DNA of 64,000 nucleotides from Gammaproteobacteria bacterium. GTDB lineage: Bacteria; Pseudomonadota; Gammaproteobacteria; Burkholderiales; Gallionellaceae. The notes below the pieces were generated by a model. That model saw only the letters and a list, made by a program, of their open reading frames with translations, had not been told where the DNA came from and did no database searches. The stretch lies in NCBI GenBank assembly GCA_018814405.1, contig JAHIZO010000009.1, forward strand, positions 62,001-126,000, given 5' to 3'. Numbering within the stretch: the stretch's first letter is position 1; the number at the start of each line of letters is the position of its first letter. Of the stretch, positions 48,310-57,210 are shown piece by piece. The position numbers and the translations under genes are program-made.

Positions 48310-49368
48310 TCACCTCTTCTTATCCTTCAGCACCGTGCGGATCATCTTGCCGAATGCCTTGTCCTTCTTGCGCTTATCCATATACGACATCTCGTTGAAA
48401 TCAGACTCCGCCTTCAGCTTCAGAAAGCTCTGATAATGCGCGGCGTTCAGCTCGCCTTTATCTATCGCCTTGCGGATCGCGCAGCCCGGCTCGTTGTTAT
48501 GGCTGCAATCGGAAAAGCGGCATTGACTGCTGAGTGACTTGATGTCGGCGAAACTATCGTCCACTCCTTCGCCCGCACTCAAGATACCCAGTTCGCGCAT
48601 GCCCGGCATGTCGATCAGCAGCGCATCGTTGTCGAGCGTGATTAGATGGCGGCGCGTGGTGGTATGCCTGCCCTCGCCCGTGCCGCTCACCGCGCCAGTC
48701 TCCAGCGCATCTTGTCCTAACAGTTGATTGATGAGCGTCGTCTTGCCAACACCGGAAGAACCCAGCAGACAATAAGTCTTGCCCGCCTCCATCACCTCCC
48801 GCACCTGATCGACACCGTCGCCCGTCATATTGCTGAGCGCGATGATGCGCGCGGTGATGCCTGCCGCGCGGATACTGCCGAACATGTGCTCCAGCTCATC
48901 CGCACTCACCAAGTCGGTCTTGGTCAGCAACAGCACCGGCTCGATCTGCCCCTCGTTCACCATCACCAGATAACGCTCCAGCCTGCGCACATTGAAATCG
49001 AAATGGCATGACTGCACGATGAACGCCGCATCGATGTTCGCCGCGATCATTTGGAAGTCGATATTTTTACCGGGAGATTTGCGACGCAAGAAAGAGCGCC
49101 TGGGCACCACATCATGGATGCTCGCCGACGATTCCGCATCGTGATACTGCACGCACACCCAATCGCCCACACACGGCATATCCACCGAGGATTCTGCAAA
49201 GTGAAGGAACTTCCCCGTCAGCGTTGCGGGCAGCTCGCCGTTTTCATTGCGAATGACATAGCGCCCGCGATCGACCGCCGACACCCGCGCCAAGCGCCGA
49301 TCATCGCCACACAACATGTCTGCCTGCGCTTGAAGTTGAGGGTCCAACCCTAGTTTTTTAAATTCCAT
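48310..49368 (-). CDS. rsgA: Ribosome small subunit-dependent GTPase A
   Basis: Circularly permuted GTPase: TKTDLVSADE, LLGSSGVGKTTLINQLLG, DMPGMRELG; Zn knuckle CRFSDCSHNNEPGCAI. Confidence 0.93.
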   Translation of the reverse strand: MEFKKLGLDPQLQAQADMLCGDDRRLARVSAVDRGRYVIRNENGELPATLTGKFLHFAESSVDMPCVGDWVCVQYHDAESSASIHDVVPRRSFLRRKSPGKNIDFQMIAANIDAAFIVQSCHFDFNVRRLERYLVMVNEGQIEPVLLLTKTDLVSADELEHMFGSIRAAGITARIIALSNMTGDGVDQVREVMEAGKTYCLLGSSGVGKTTLINQLLGQDALETGAVSGTGEGRHTTTRRHLITLDNDALLIDMPGMRELGILSAGEGVDDSFADIKSLSSQCRFSDCSHNNEPGCAIRKAIDKGELNAAHYQSFLKLKAESDFNEMSYMDKRKKDKAFGKMIRTVLKDKKR

Positions 49369-49383
49369 GATGTGTCTCTATCA

Positions 49384-49411
49384 AAAGAACATCGCCCTTG
49401 CGGGCGATGTA
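49384..49411. repeat. REP-like hairpin repeat, copy 1
   Basis: aaagaacatcgcccttgcgggcgatgta; stem acatcgccc/gggcgatgt with TTGC loop. Confidence 0.85.
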
Positions 49412-49470
49412 ATCAAGACCAATGCAATGCGGCTTCTTTCAACATTAATCTAATCATAAATATTGTGGCA

Positions 49471-49962
49471 TTAGCGAGTGTCGTTCTCCGAATCCATCTT
49501 TGATTGAAGCTCGCGCCTCATAGTTAATCGTATATTTTTTCTTTTTGCGTGATATTCAGTGGAGTCATCATATTCAAGATAGTTCATATATCGTTTATGT
49601 TCAAAGCCCACCCTTTTAGAATGCTTGATAGGGCACCAAAACTCTTCTGTTCTTGCCGCTATCTCAGAGACATACTGCATAACTCCATTGAAGTATCCGC
49701 AATACACGCAAAAAAACTTCTCCATAAAGTTGAGGTGTCTTAAAGCGTATCTATCCAAAAAAATATATTTCTTTCGTCCCACCAGTGGAATCTCATAAGC
49801 CCTGAAATTTACCGCCTGATAAAGGCTCGCCGTCATATCCAATATAAAGGCGGGGATGACCATAATGACGATTGACGGGATAGTTATCAAAAAACCAAAC
49901 CTTATTCTTGATAAGAATTTGAAAGAAAAGACCTCTATCTCAGGCTTTTGCGGATTTTCCAT
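49471..49962 (-). CDS. Hypothetical membrane protein, AT-rich, bracketed by hairpin repeats
   Basis: 163-aa ORF with hydrophobic N-terminal segment and FFCVYCGYFNG / EEFWCPIKHSKR Cys motifs. Confidence 0.6.
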   Translation of the reverse strand: MENPQKPEIEVFSFKFLSRIRFGFLITIPSIVIMVIPAFILDMTASLYQAVNFRAYEIPLVGRKKYIFLDRYALRHLNFMEKFFCVYCGYFNGVMQYVSEIAARTEEFWCPIKHSKRVGFEHKRYMNYLEYDDSTEYHAKRKNIRLTMRRELQSKMDSENDTR

Positions 49963-49982
49963 TGTACGGACCTTCTCTAACT

Positions 49983-50010
49983 AAAGAACATCGCCCTTGC
50001 GGGCGATGTA
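49983..50010. repeat. REP-like hairpin repeat, copy 2 (identical 28 nt to copy 1)
   Basis: aaagaacatcgcccttgcgggcgatgta. Confidence 0.85.
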
Positions 50011-50047
50011 TGAAACGGTATTTCAATGCAGTCCGGCTTGCGCCGGA

Positions 50048-50122
50048 TTATTTTGCTGCCGGTACTGGTGCGGGTTTCGGCTGCTTACCCTTTGATTCTT
50101 TCCGTTTGTCTTTGCTACCCAT
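50048..50122 (-). CDS. 24-aa Lys/Pro-rich small protein (not in supplied ORF track)
   Basis: MGSKDKRKESKGKQPKPAPVPAAK*, preceded by strong cctaaggagatcatc-ATG Shine-Dalgarno; hairpin TCCGGC-TTGC-GCCGGA abuts the stop. Confidence 0.6.
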   Translation of the reverse strand: MGSKDKRKESKGKQPKPAPVPAAK

Positions 50123-50174
50123 GATGATCTCCTTAGGTTTTGATCAACTGCGATTTAATGCGAAAGACACGACT

Positions 50175-50621
50175 TCAACCCGTTATCTCAGGCTCGACCA
50201 GATGCGCGAGCTGAGCGAGTGATTCTTGCCAACCGAGATAACACATCTCGAGTGGGATCATATCCGGAACACCTTCCTGCACGATAGTGATTTCGGTGCC
50301 GCATGACACCGGTGTCAGGGTCACTGTCGTCTGCATCTCACCGGGCAGACTCGCATCGTCGAACTTATCCGAGTAACGGATCTTCTGTGCGGGTACAAGT
50401 TCAAGATACGCACCACCGAACGACTCACCCTTCCCGTTCGAGAAGTTCGTGAACGACATCCTGAATGTGCCGCCCACCTTTGCATCCAAGTGCTCGACCC
50501 GGCAGGTAAAACCGTAGGGGGGCAGCCATTTTGGAATAGCTTCAGCATCCAGAAACGCTTTATAGATACGCTCCGGTTGGGTACGAAGTACGCGATGAAT
50601 ACGAATAGTGCCTGTGCTCAT
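50175..50621 (-). CDS. SRPBCC / AHSA1-like protein
   Basis: IRIHRVLRTQPERIYKAFLDAEAIPKWLPPYGFTC...GYLGWQESLAQLAHLVE pattern. Confidence 0.88.
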   Translation of the reverse strand: MSTGTIRIHRVLRTQPERIYKAFLDAEAIPKWLPPYGFTCRVEHLDAKVGGTFRMSFTNFSNGKGESFGGAYLELVPAQKIRYSDKFDDASLPGEMQTTVTLTPVSCGTEITIVQEGVPDMIPLEMCYLGWQESLAQLAHLVEPEITG

Positions 50622-50652
50622 GATCTATTCTCCTTTCGATTCCAGCGTGACA

Positions 50653-50979
50653 TCAAGGCTTCCACTCGCCCTCTTGCATCTTTCCCGGGCAAAAGACTGC
50701 GAAAGTGATGCGGTCGTCCAACACACTGATGGAAAAGGTCGCATCCTCAGGCCATTTGCTCACTTTAGCCTCAAGATGGGACATACCGATGTCTTTGACT
50801 TTGCCAAAGTTCTCGAAGCTTGGCTGGGGGTGACCTTGCTGCTTGTACGCCGCATCAAGTTCGGCGGTGATCATCGAAGAGAAAGTTTTGAGGCAAATCG
50901 AACCATCCGCCATTGCCGGAATACTGAAGGAACCGGCCATCGCCATCACACTCGCACACATCATCAGTCTTACATTCAT
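50653..50979 (-). CDS. Hypothetical exported protein
   Basis: Signal peptide MNVRLMMCASVMAMAGSFSIPAMA. Confidence 0.6.
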   Translation of the reverse strand: MNVRLMMCASVMAMAGSFSIPAMADGSICLKTFSSMITAELDAAYKQQGHPQPSFENFGKVKDIGMSHLEAKVSKWPEDATFSISVLDDRITFAVFCPGKMQEGEWKP

Positions 50980-51038
50980 ATCCCCTCCACTGTGATTACC
51001 GTACTGAAATGAATTAAACCCAGACCCTTTAGTTCGCC

Positions 51039-51527
51039 TTAACTATTCTTCTCAGCAGCGACCTTCAGCACCTGAACGCCATGATGTAGCGCCTGCTGAA
51101 GCATCTCGCGCATCGTGCCCGGCAACAACCAGGGCAAGACACCGGTAAATTCTTCTTCGGTGTAAACATGCGTCACCCCATTCACGGAAGAGAACGCCCA
51201 TTTATGGGTCGCATCTGTACCAAACGTCTTGCCGGTCCAGATGATGTGGCGACGATCCGCCACCTCCTGAATGGTGGAATGGATCGTCATGCCACCCGCT
51301 ATCCACACGAACTCGGTTCCCGCAGCTATGGGGCCGTTCACCCTCATTTCCTCGATATCGGCGTTCCACGCCTGCCAACGCGCAATATCTGTTTGCACAC
51401 CCCACACCTTATCGAGCGGCGCATTGATATCGATCTCAGCCGATGCTTTCACAGGCGAGCTCGTATCTCTCATGAACAGACCGACCACCATCAGGATCGC
51501 CATTCCAGCAAGAAAATATTTCAGCAT
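51039..51527 (-). CDS. Membrane-anchored SRPBCC family protein
   Basis: N-terminal TM then SAEIDINAPLDKVWGVQTDIARWQAWNADIEEM. Confidence 0.8.
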   Translation of the reverse strand: MLKYFLAGMAILMVVGLFMRDTSSPVKASAEIDINAPLDKVWGVQTDIARWQAWNADIEEMRVNGPIAAGTEFVWIAGGMTIHSTIQEVADRRHIIWTGKTFGTDATHKWAFSSVNGVTHVYTEEEFTGVLPWLLPGTMREMLQQALHHGVQVLKVAAEKNS

Positions 51528-51535
51528 ATGGATTT

Positions 51536-51922
51536 CTATTCCAGCGCGCCCTGCCAAAGCATGTTGTAACCCAATTCCTTACTCTCGACACACAGCTTGG
51601 CCAATGCCGCGAATTTATCCTTGAATGCCTTATCGGCATGCGACCGCTCATGTTCCTCGAAAGACTTCCAGTAGGTGACAATGGCAATATGTTTTTCAGC
51701 CGATCTTGAATCGCTCAACGAGCCTTCGTCCGAAACGAAACCCGAGAACTCATAAACCTGACCGGCGATGAAACCACCTTTGTCGCCGCCGTAGGTGTCT
51801 TTCACCACATTACACATCTCGGCCAGCGCCAGCTCTACATCCTCGAAAGGCACACCGGATTTGATCGTGGCCGTATTGAAAAGCATCTTAGCCCCAAAAG
51901 GGATAGTGACAGGTGAGTACAT
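51536..51922 (-). CDS. Antibiotic biosynthesis monooxygenase-like (dimeric alpha/beta barrel) protein
   Basis: GFIAGQVYEFSGFVSDE...HIAIVTYWKSFEEHERSHADKAFKDKF. Confidence 0.55.
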   Translation of the reverse strand: MYSPVTIPFGAKMLFNTATIKSGVPFEDVELALAEMCNVVKDTYGGDKGGFIAGQVYEFSGFVSDEGSLSDSRSAEKHIAIVTYWKSFEEHERSHADKAFKDKFAALAKLCVESKELGYNMLWQGALE

Positions 51923-52213
51923 GACAGACCTCCAATTGAAGTGGAACAGGTTAATCGAACCGTCCAAGCCCCCCATGGAATGCACTCTGAACCTTTGCAG
52001 AAATTCCTTCAACCATTTTTCGATCGGTGTCACTGCACGCCGAACCTCGTCACATCACGGGAAAAACCCGCCGTTTATGCATGACCGATTATGAGTATTG
52101 CAGATCAGTTTTCCCATCACATGCGCTCGGGAAAGTACAATTCGGTCTGGTTGCGCAATTTCGCGCGTTCATCAACACGGATATGAATCCAAAGAAAAGA
52201 GAGGTGCAATGGG

Positions 52214-52615
52214 ATGCAGGGTAGTTCAAGCAATCAAACAAACACAATCAATGGAACCGAAGGACTGCACCTGATAGGTGACCTGTACGACTGCAAGACC
52301 GGGGAAACCCTGATGGTCGATGCAGAAGCACTGAAAAGCAGCTGCGTCGAGCTGTGCACTGACGCGGGGCTGCAAGTCGTCGGTGAAAATTTCTTCCAGT
52401 TCGATGATGCAGGCGTGACAGGCTGCGTCCTGCTCGCAGAATCCCATGTCGCGGTTCACACCTGGCCGGAACACGGCAACGTCACCATCGACGTCTACGT
52501 GTGTAACTACAACATGGACAACTCCGCCAAGGCACAAAAAGTATTCGATGGCATTCTCGAACTGTTTTCCCCGGAGAATCCCAGAATCAAACCTGTGCAG
52601 CGTGGCCAAATATGA
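52214..52615 (+). CDS. speD: S-adenosylmethionine decarboxylase proenzyme
   Basis: GLHLIGDLYDCKTGETLMVDAEAL; cleavage-site context LLAESHVAVHTWPEHGNVTIDVYVC. Confidence 0.93.
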   Translation: MQGSSSNQTNTINGTEGLHLIGDLYDCKTGETLMVDAEALKSSCVELCTDAGLQVVGENFFQFDDAGVTGCVLLAESHVAVHTWPEHGNVTIDVYVCNYNMDNSAKAQKVFDGILELFSPENPRIKPVQRGQI

Positions 52616-53472
52616 ACCAAGAAGTCCTGACCGAGTGGCTGAATGAAGACAGCGGATATTGCTTCCGCACTTCAAAACCCATTTTGGACTTCCACTCCGG
52701 GTTTCAGCACATCCAGCTCTATGAATCGCCGCGCTTCGGCAAAGTGCTGCGGCTGGACGGCTGCTTCATGACCTCGGAAAAAGACGAGTTCTTCTACCAC
52801 GAGAACATCGTGCATCCTGCATCGATCAGCCATCCCGCCTTGCGCCGCGTGCTGGTGATCGGCGGCGGCGACGGCGGCGCATGTGAAGAAGTGCTCAAGC
52901 ACCCCAGCGTCGAAAAAGTCGTGCTGGCCGAACTCGACCAAGCCGTGGTCGATGTCTCCAAAGAACATCTGGGCAGCATCCATCGCGGCGCGATGGACGA
53001 CCCGCGCTTTGAACTGCGCATCGGCGACGGTGCCGCCTTCGTGCGCGAGACGGAGGAACGTTTCGACCTCATCATTCTCGACCTCACCGATCCGCTCGGC
53101 GAAGCCGTCGAACTCTACAAACAGGAATTCTTCCAGGCATGCCGGGCCGTGCTCAATCCCGGCGGCGCACTGACCATGCATATCGGGTCTCCGGTATTCC
53201 ACCCCGAACGCGTCACCGAGATCACCGCCAACCTCGGGCAGGTGTTCGCCATCGTGCGGCCCTACCTCGTCACCGTGCCGCTATACGGCGCGCAATGGGG
53301 ATTCGCCTGCGCCTCAGACACACTCGACCCGCTCAGTCTGAGCGAGCAAGAGGTGGATAGTCGCATTGCGGAAAGGAAGTTGCAGGATCTGCAGTTCTAT
53401 AACGGCGCGACGCATCGCGGCGTCTTTGCGCTGCCGAACTTCGTCAAGCAATTGGTCGGCGAACAGAAGTAA
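52612..53472 (+). CDS. speE: Spermidine synthase
   Basis: VLRLDGCFMTSEKDEFFYHENIVHPA, VLVIGGGDGGACEEVLKHPSVEKVVLAELDQAVVDVSKEHL; overlaps speD stop. Confidence 0.95.
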   Translation: MNQEVLTEWLNEDSGYCFRTSKPILDFHSGFQHIQLYESPRFGKVLRLDGCFMTSEKDEFFYHENIVHPASISHPALRRVLVIGGGDGGACEEVLKHPSVEKVVLAELDQAVVDVSKEHLGSIHRGAMDDPRFELRIGDGAAFVRETEERFDLIILDLTDPLGEAVELYKQEFFQACRAVLNPGGALTMHIGSPVFHPERVTEITANLGQVFAIVRPYLVTVPLYGAQWGFACASDTLDPLSLSEQEVDSRIAERKLQDLQFYNGATHRGVFALPNFVKQLVGEQK

Positions 53473-53491
53473 AAGCACTGCTCTCTTAACG

Positions 53492-55429
53492 CTAAGCAGC
53501 TGGTGCCGGTGCCCCTGCCATGGCAGGGGCGAAGATCGGATCGTCTTTCCGGTATAGATACCAGGTCCCCTTGCCGGAGAGTTTGGCCGCATACATCGCC
53601 TGATCTGCACGCTGAACCAATGCATTGACGGTTTCTCCCTGAGCACCACGGAACAGGACGATACCTATCGAGATGCCGATCAACGCCTCGCCCGCTGTCA
53701 CCGGATAGGGTACTGCCACCGCATCGATGATCTTCTCGGCCACGGCGATAGTGTCCTCTTCCGGCATCTTCATATCCTCCAACACCAAGGCGAATTCGTC
53801 ACCGCCCAATCTGGCAAAGACATCATATTCACGCAAGCAACCATTGATACGCCGTGCGGTCTCCTTCAGCACCACATCACCCGCTTCGTGGCCGAACTGG
53901 TCGTTCACCTGCTTAAAGCCATCGAGGTCAAAGTAGAGCAACGCGGCAAAATGATCGCTGCGGTAGGCGCGCCCGATGACTTTTTTGACCGCATCAAAAA
54001 ACGCACGCCGGTTAGGCAAGCTGGTCAGGCTGTCATAGTTCGCGAGTTGGGAAAGCTTATACATCGCCATCTGGCGCTTATCGGTCTCGATATTGAATTT
54101 TTCCAGCACGGCGTTGTAAAAGCTGGCGATCTGATCCGCCTCCGTCTCGGGCTCCACTGCCACCGGACGACGGAAATCGCCAGTGCTGGCCTGATGATGC
54201 ATCTGGCTGACCAAATCGACCAGCGAGGTCGTGGCACCATGCTCGGAGATGTTCAGGCCGATGCGCTCACCGGCGGCAGAGACGCGCAGCGGTACGATAT
54301 GGTTGATCACCTTGAGCAGGATAAAACTCAGGCTGAACGCATACGCGCCGATCACCACGATCCCTTCGAGCTGGATGAGGAACTGATCGGCACGCGCAAT
54401 GCCCGGTGGCAAACTTCCCTCACTGGCAAAGATCGCCAGTGCCAGCGTGCCCCAAATGCCCGCTAGCAGATGGGTGGGCACTGCGCCGATCGCATCATCG
54501 ATCTGCTTTCGCTCCAACAGATGGGTACCGAACACTGCGACCAGACCGCCGATAAAACCGATGACACCCGCCGAGATCGGCGAAACCATATGACAGCCGG
54601 CAGTGATCGCGACCAGTCCGGCGATGATGCTGTTGATGACCCGATCAGGTAGCGGCTTGCCCCATACCATCCAGCTGATGAAAGTGCCGCCTATGCCGCC
54701 GGTGGCACCCGCCACGGCAGTGTTGGTGACGATGAGCGCGACATTGTCCGAAAGGGCCAGCGTGCTGCCGCCATTGAAGCCGAACCAGCCGAACCAAAGC
54801 AAAAACACGCCGAGGGAGGCGATCGGCAAACTGTGTCCCTCTATCGGCCTGCCCCCCACACCGAAGCGGCCCAATCGCGGGCCGATGATCAGCAGTGCCG
54901 CGAGCGCCACCCAGCCACCGACGGAATGCACCACGGTAGAGCCAGCGAAATCGATGAATCCCATTTGCATCAGCCAACCGGCAGGGTCGGCATCACCGCC
55001 CTGATACCAAGCCCAGTGGCCGATCACCGGATAGATGAGTCCGGCGAGGATGACTGCGGTGAGGGCATAGCCGCCGAATCGCATGCGCTCTGCAACGGCA
55101 CCGGAGACGATGGTGGTCGCCGTGCCGCAGAACATCGCCTCGAAGAAAAAGAAAGCGTAATCCCAGCTGCTATCAACATCATTGAGGAAGAAGCCTTCAG
55201 TACCGATGATGCCGTTATAGCTGGCGCCGAACATCAGGGCGAATCCGAAGATCGCGAACAGGACAAAGGAAATGCAGAAGTCGACCAGGTTCTTCAGCGC
55301 GACATTGATACTGTTTTTGGCTCGAACCAGACCGCTCTCGAGGCAGGTGAAACCCGCCTGCATCAATGCCACCAGAAAGGCGCACATGAGTAGCCAGAGA
55401 AGATCACCGCTAGGAGGTTGCATTGTCAC
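53492..55429 (-). CDS. Amt-family ammonium transporter fused to GGDEF diguanylate cyclase
   Basis: N-terminal Amt (MQAGFTCLESGLVRAKNSINVALKNLVDFC, DFAGSTVVHSVGGWVALAAL, GAVPTHLLAGIWGTLAL); C-terminal DGFKQVNDQFGHEAGDVVLKE...FARLGGDEFALVLE. Confidence 0.95.
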   Translation of the reverse strand: MTMQPPSGDLLWLLMCAFLVALMQAGFTCLESGLVRAKNSINVALKNLVDFCISFVLFAIFGFALMFGASYNGIIGTEGFFLNDVDSSWDYAFFFFEAMFCGTATTIVSGAVAERMRFGGYALTAVILAGLIYPVIGHWAWYQGGDADPAGWLMQMGFIDFAGSTVVHSVGGWVALAALLIIGPRLGRFGVGGRPIEGHSLPIASLGVFLLWFGWFGFNGGSTLALSDNVALIVTNTAVAGATGGIGGTFISWMVWGKPLPDRVINSIIAGLVAITAGCHMVSPISAGVIGFIGGLVAVFGTHLLERKQIDDAIGAVPTHLLAGIWGTLALAIFASEGSLPPGIARADQFLIQLEGIVVIGAYAFSLSFILLKVINHIVPLRVSAAGERIGLNISEHGATTSLVDLVSQMHHQASTGDFRRPVAVEPETEADQIASFYNAVLEKFNIETDKRQMAMYKLSQLANYDSLTSLPNRRAFFDAVKKVIGRAYRSDHFAALLYFDLDGFKQVNDQFGHEAGDVVLKETARRINGCLREYDVFARLGGDEFALVLEDMKMPEEDTIAVAEKIIDAVAVPYPVTAGEALIGISIGIVLFRGAQGETVNALVQRADQAMYAAKLSGKGTWYLYRKDDPIFAPAMAGAPAPAA

Positions 55430-55463
55430 ATGCTCCAGAACTCAAAATTGTTCTGGTATATCA

Positions 55464-55479
55464 AGCAAATAGCGCACCA
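55464..55479 (-). promoter_or_regulatory. Sigma54-like -24/-12 promoter upstream of the Amt-GGDEF gene
   Basis: Minus strand TGGtgcGctatTTGCt: GG-N10-GC spacing, located about 35 nt upstream of the start. Confidence 0.45.
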
Positions 55480-55629
55480 AAATACCGCCCACACAAAAAC
55501 TGCATGTTAATCACTGGGATAGGGGGGCATCTGCAACGATCGCGTGACGATATTGCTTATTCGTTCTGCCACGAGCGCGGCATCATTGTCACGAACGTTA
55601 CATTGAAAATACTGGGCGCACATAAAGAA

Positions 55630-55653
55630 AAAGGCATCGGAATCGATGCCTTT
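55630..55653 (-). terminator. Rho-independent terminator for the minus-strand gene 55682-56461
   Basis: aaaggcatcg-gaat-cgatgccttt; on the minus strand followed by a T-rich run. Confidence 0.85.
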
Positions 55654-55681
55654 CATCCCTACTGCATCAAGGGGCTATCCA

Positions 55682-56461
55682 CTAACGCTGGCACAGCGCA
55701 TGCACCTCGCCCAAGGCTTTGTTCAGTGCTGCGGAATCTTCAGCCGTGTTCATCAGGAACATCAGCCTCACCTTATCCCTCGCCGCGCCGCGATTGATGA
55801 CATCCTTGGGGTAGCCAAATTCATCCACCATCCACAGATCCTCATTGGGCGCATCCCAGTAGATACCCGACGCACTCACCCGGTACTTGATAGGCCCGCT
55901 CTCAGTCTGTAGCTGCATCGAAACAGAGAGGTTGTTGCCATCACCTGCCTTGTGCTCTTCAAAGTAATTGGCATAGGCCTCCAAACCGCCCCCGTAAGAA
56001 GTCACCTTGCCCAGCTCACCAAAGGCAGCACGGCTGACCTTGCCCATATCCACGGTCGAACTGATCTTGAAGTGCTTGCGATCGGAAAAAACATTGCCGT
56101 GATCGACGAACATATCCTCATCCACCAGCAAGCGGCAACCGTCGAACTTCACCGTCCGCTCGATCACCTCCGGCATTCTCTTATTGAGATTCTTATCCAC
56201 CACCGGTTTCATCAACAGCTCAGCCACCCCCCGTTGCGCGGCGGCCAGCTCGGGTTTGGCAGACAACTGCAGGCTGGCGACGGGAATCACAGGCGCAGCA
56301 GATTTCGAAACCGCCACCCCGCCTTCCATCGCGCAAGCCTCAGCGGCCAGCATCACCATCGAACCATGCTTGAGCCTGCAATTGTTCGCGTGCTCCGCCG
56401 CAAAGGTGCAAGGTGCAAAGGCGAGCAACAACGCGGCGGAAATGAATGTTTTCTTTAGCAT
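55682..56461 (-). CDS. Hypothetical exported protein
   Basis: Signal peptide MLKKTFISAALLLAFAPCTFA. Confidence 0.65.
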   Translation of the reverse strand: MLKKTFISAALLLAFAPCTFAAEHANNCRLKHGSMVMLAAEACAMEGGVAVSKSAAPVIPVASLQLSAKPELAAAQRGVAELLMKPVVDKNLNKRMPEVIERTVKFDGCRLLVDEDMFVDHGNVFSDRKHFKISSTVDMGKVSRAAFGELGKVTSYGGGLEAYANYFEEHKAGDGNNLSVSMQLQTESGPIKYRVSASGIYWDAPNEDLWMVDEFGYPKDVINRGAARDKVRLMFLMNTAEDSAALNKALGEVHALCQR

Positions 56462-56509
56462 GCCAAGACTCCGTGGATATTTGATTCGAAAAAATTAGCG
56501 CTACCCCAT

Positions 56510-57070
56510 TCAATCCGGCGTGAACGCATCATTCAGCGAGGACGATGCCCCGTGAAAATCGCCCATGATCTTTTGCCAATCCGCGCCGGGGTGGGTGCCG
56601 ATGTAATCGACGAACGATGCATCGGGATCGTTCAGCAGGATAGCGATCGCACAGCCCTCTTCGTTATCCCATGCCTTCATGATCACATCGTATTTCGTGC
56701 CACTCGCCAGCGGATCGTCGCCCAGCACCGGTGCCGGATCGAAGAACACCTGCGGAATGTCATAGATGAGCGTCAGGGTGAAATCTTTGGCGAGGGCGGC
56801 CTTGGCCTCATCGAAACTGCGGAATTCTGAATAGTGCGCATAGGAGTGGATGGAAAAATACATGCTCAGCGGCGGCATCCGTCCCTGCTTATGGGCCGCC
56901 GCGAAAGCCTTGTCCACTTCTGCGCGGTCCCCCGCGATATGGCGGATATGCAGGATCAGCGCCTCCGTGATGCGGGTGAAACCCTTGCTCTGAAAATGTC
57001 GCACGATGCGCTGTGCTGCCGCGTTCGCAGCCTCGATGTCGCGCATCTCCTGAGTATCTGAATTGTCCAT
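56510..57070 (-). CDS. Hypothetical protein
   Basis: ORF with likely start MDNSDTQEMRDIEAANAAAQRIVRHFQSKGF. Confidence 0.6.
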   Translation of the reverse strand: MDNSDTQEMRDIEAANAAAQRIVRHFQSKGFTRITEALILHIRHIAGDRAEVDKAFAAAHKQGRMPPLSMYFSIHSYAHYSEFRSFDEAKAALAKDFTLTLIYDIPQVFFDPAPVLGDDPLASGTKYDVIMKAWDNEEGCAIAILLNDPDASFVDYIGTHPGADWQKIMGDFHGASSSLNDAFTPD

Positions 57071-57210
57071 CGATATCCATCCGTTTCCTGAAGGCTTGCA
57101 GTGTACCCAAACCGACTTGGGTACGCCAAAACAAAGCTGCCGCCTCCTTAAATTGACGGCGACCCGCCCCGCCACCATAATCCCGCGCACAAAACAAACG
57201 ACTGCCGAAC

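Noticed and set aside
49384-50010. CRISPR-like interpretation of the repeated 28-mers
   Set aside because: Only two copies 600 bp apart with a gene between, palindromic REP-like structure, no spacers and no cas genes.
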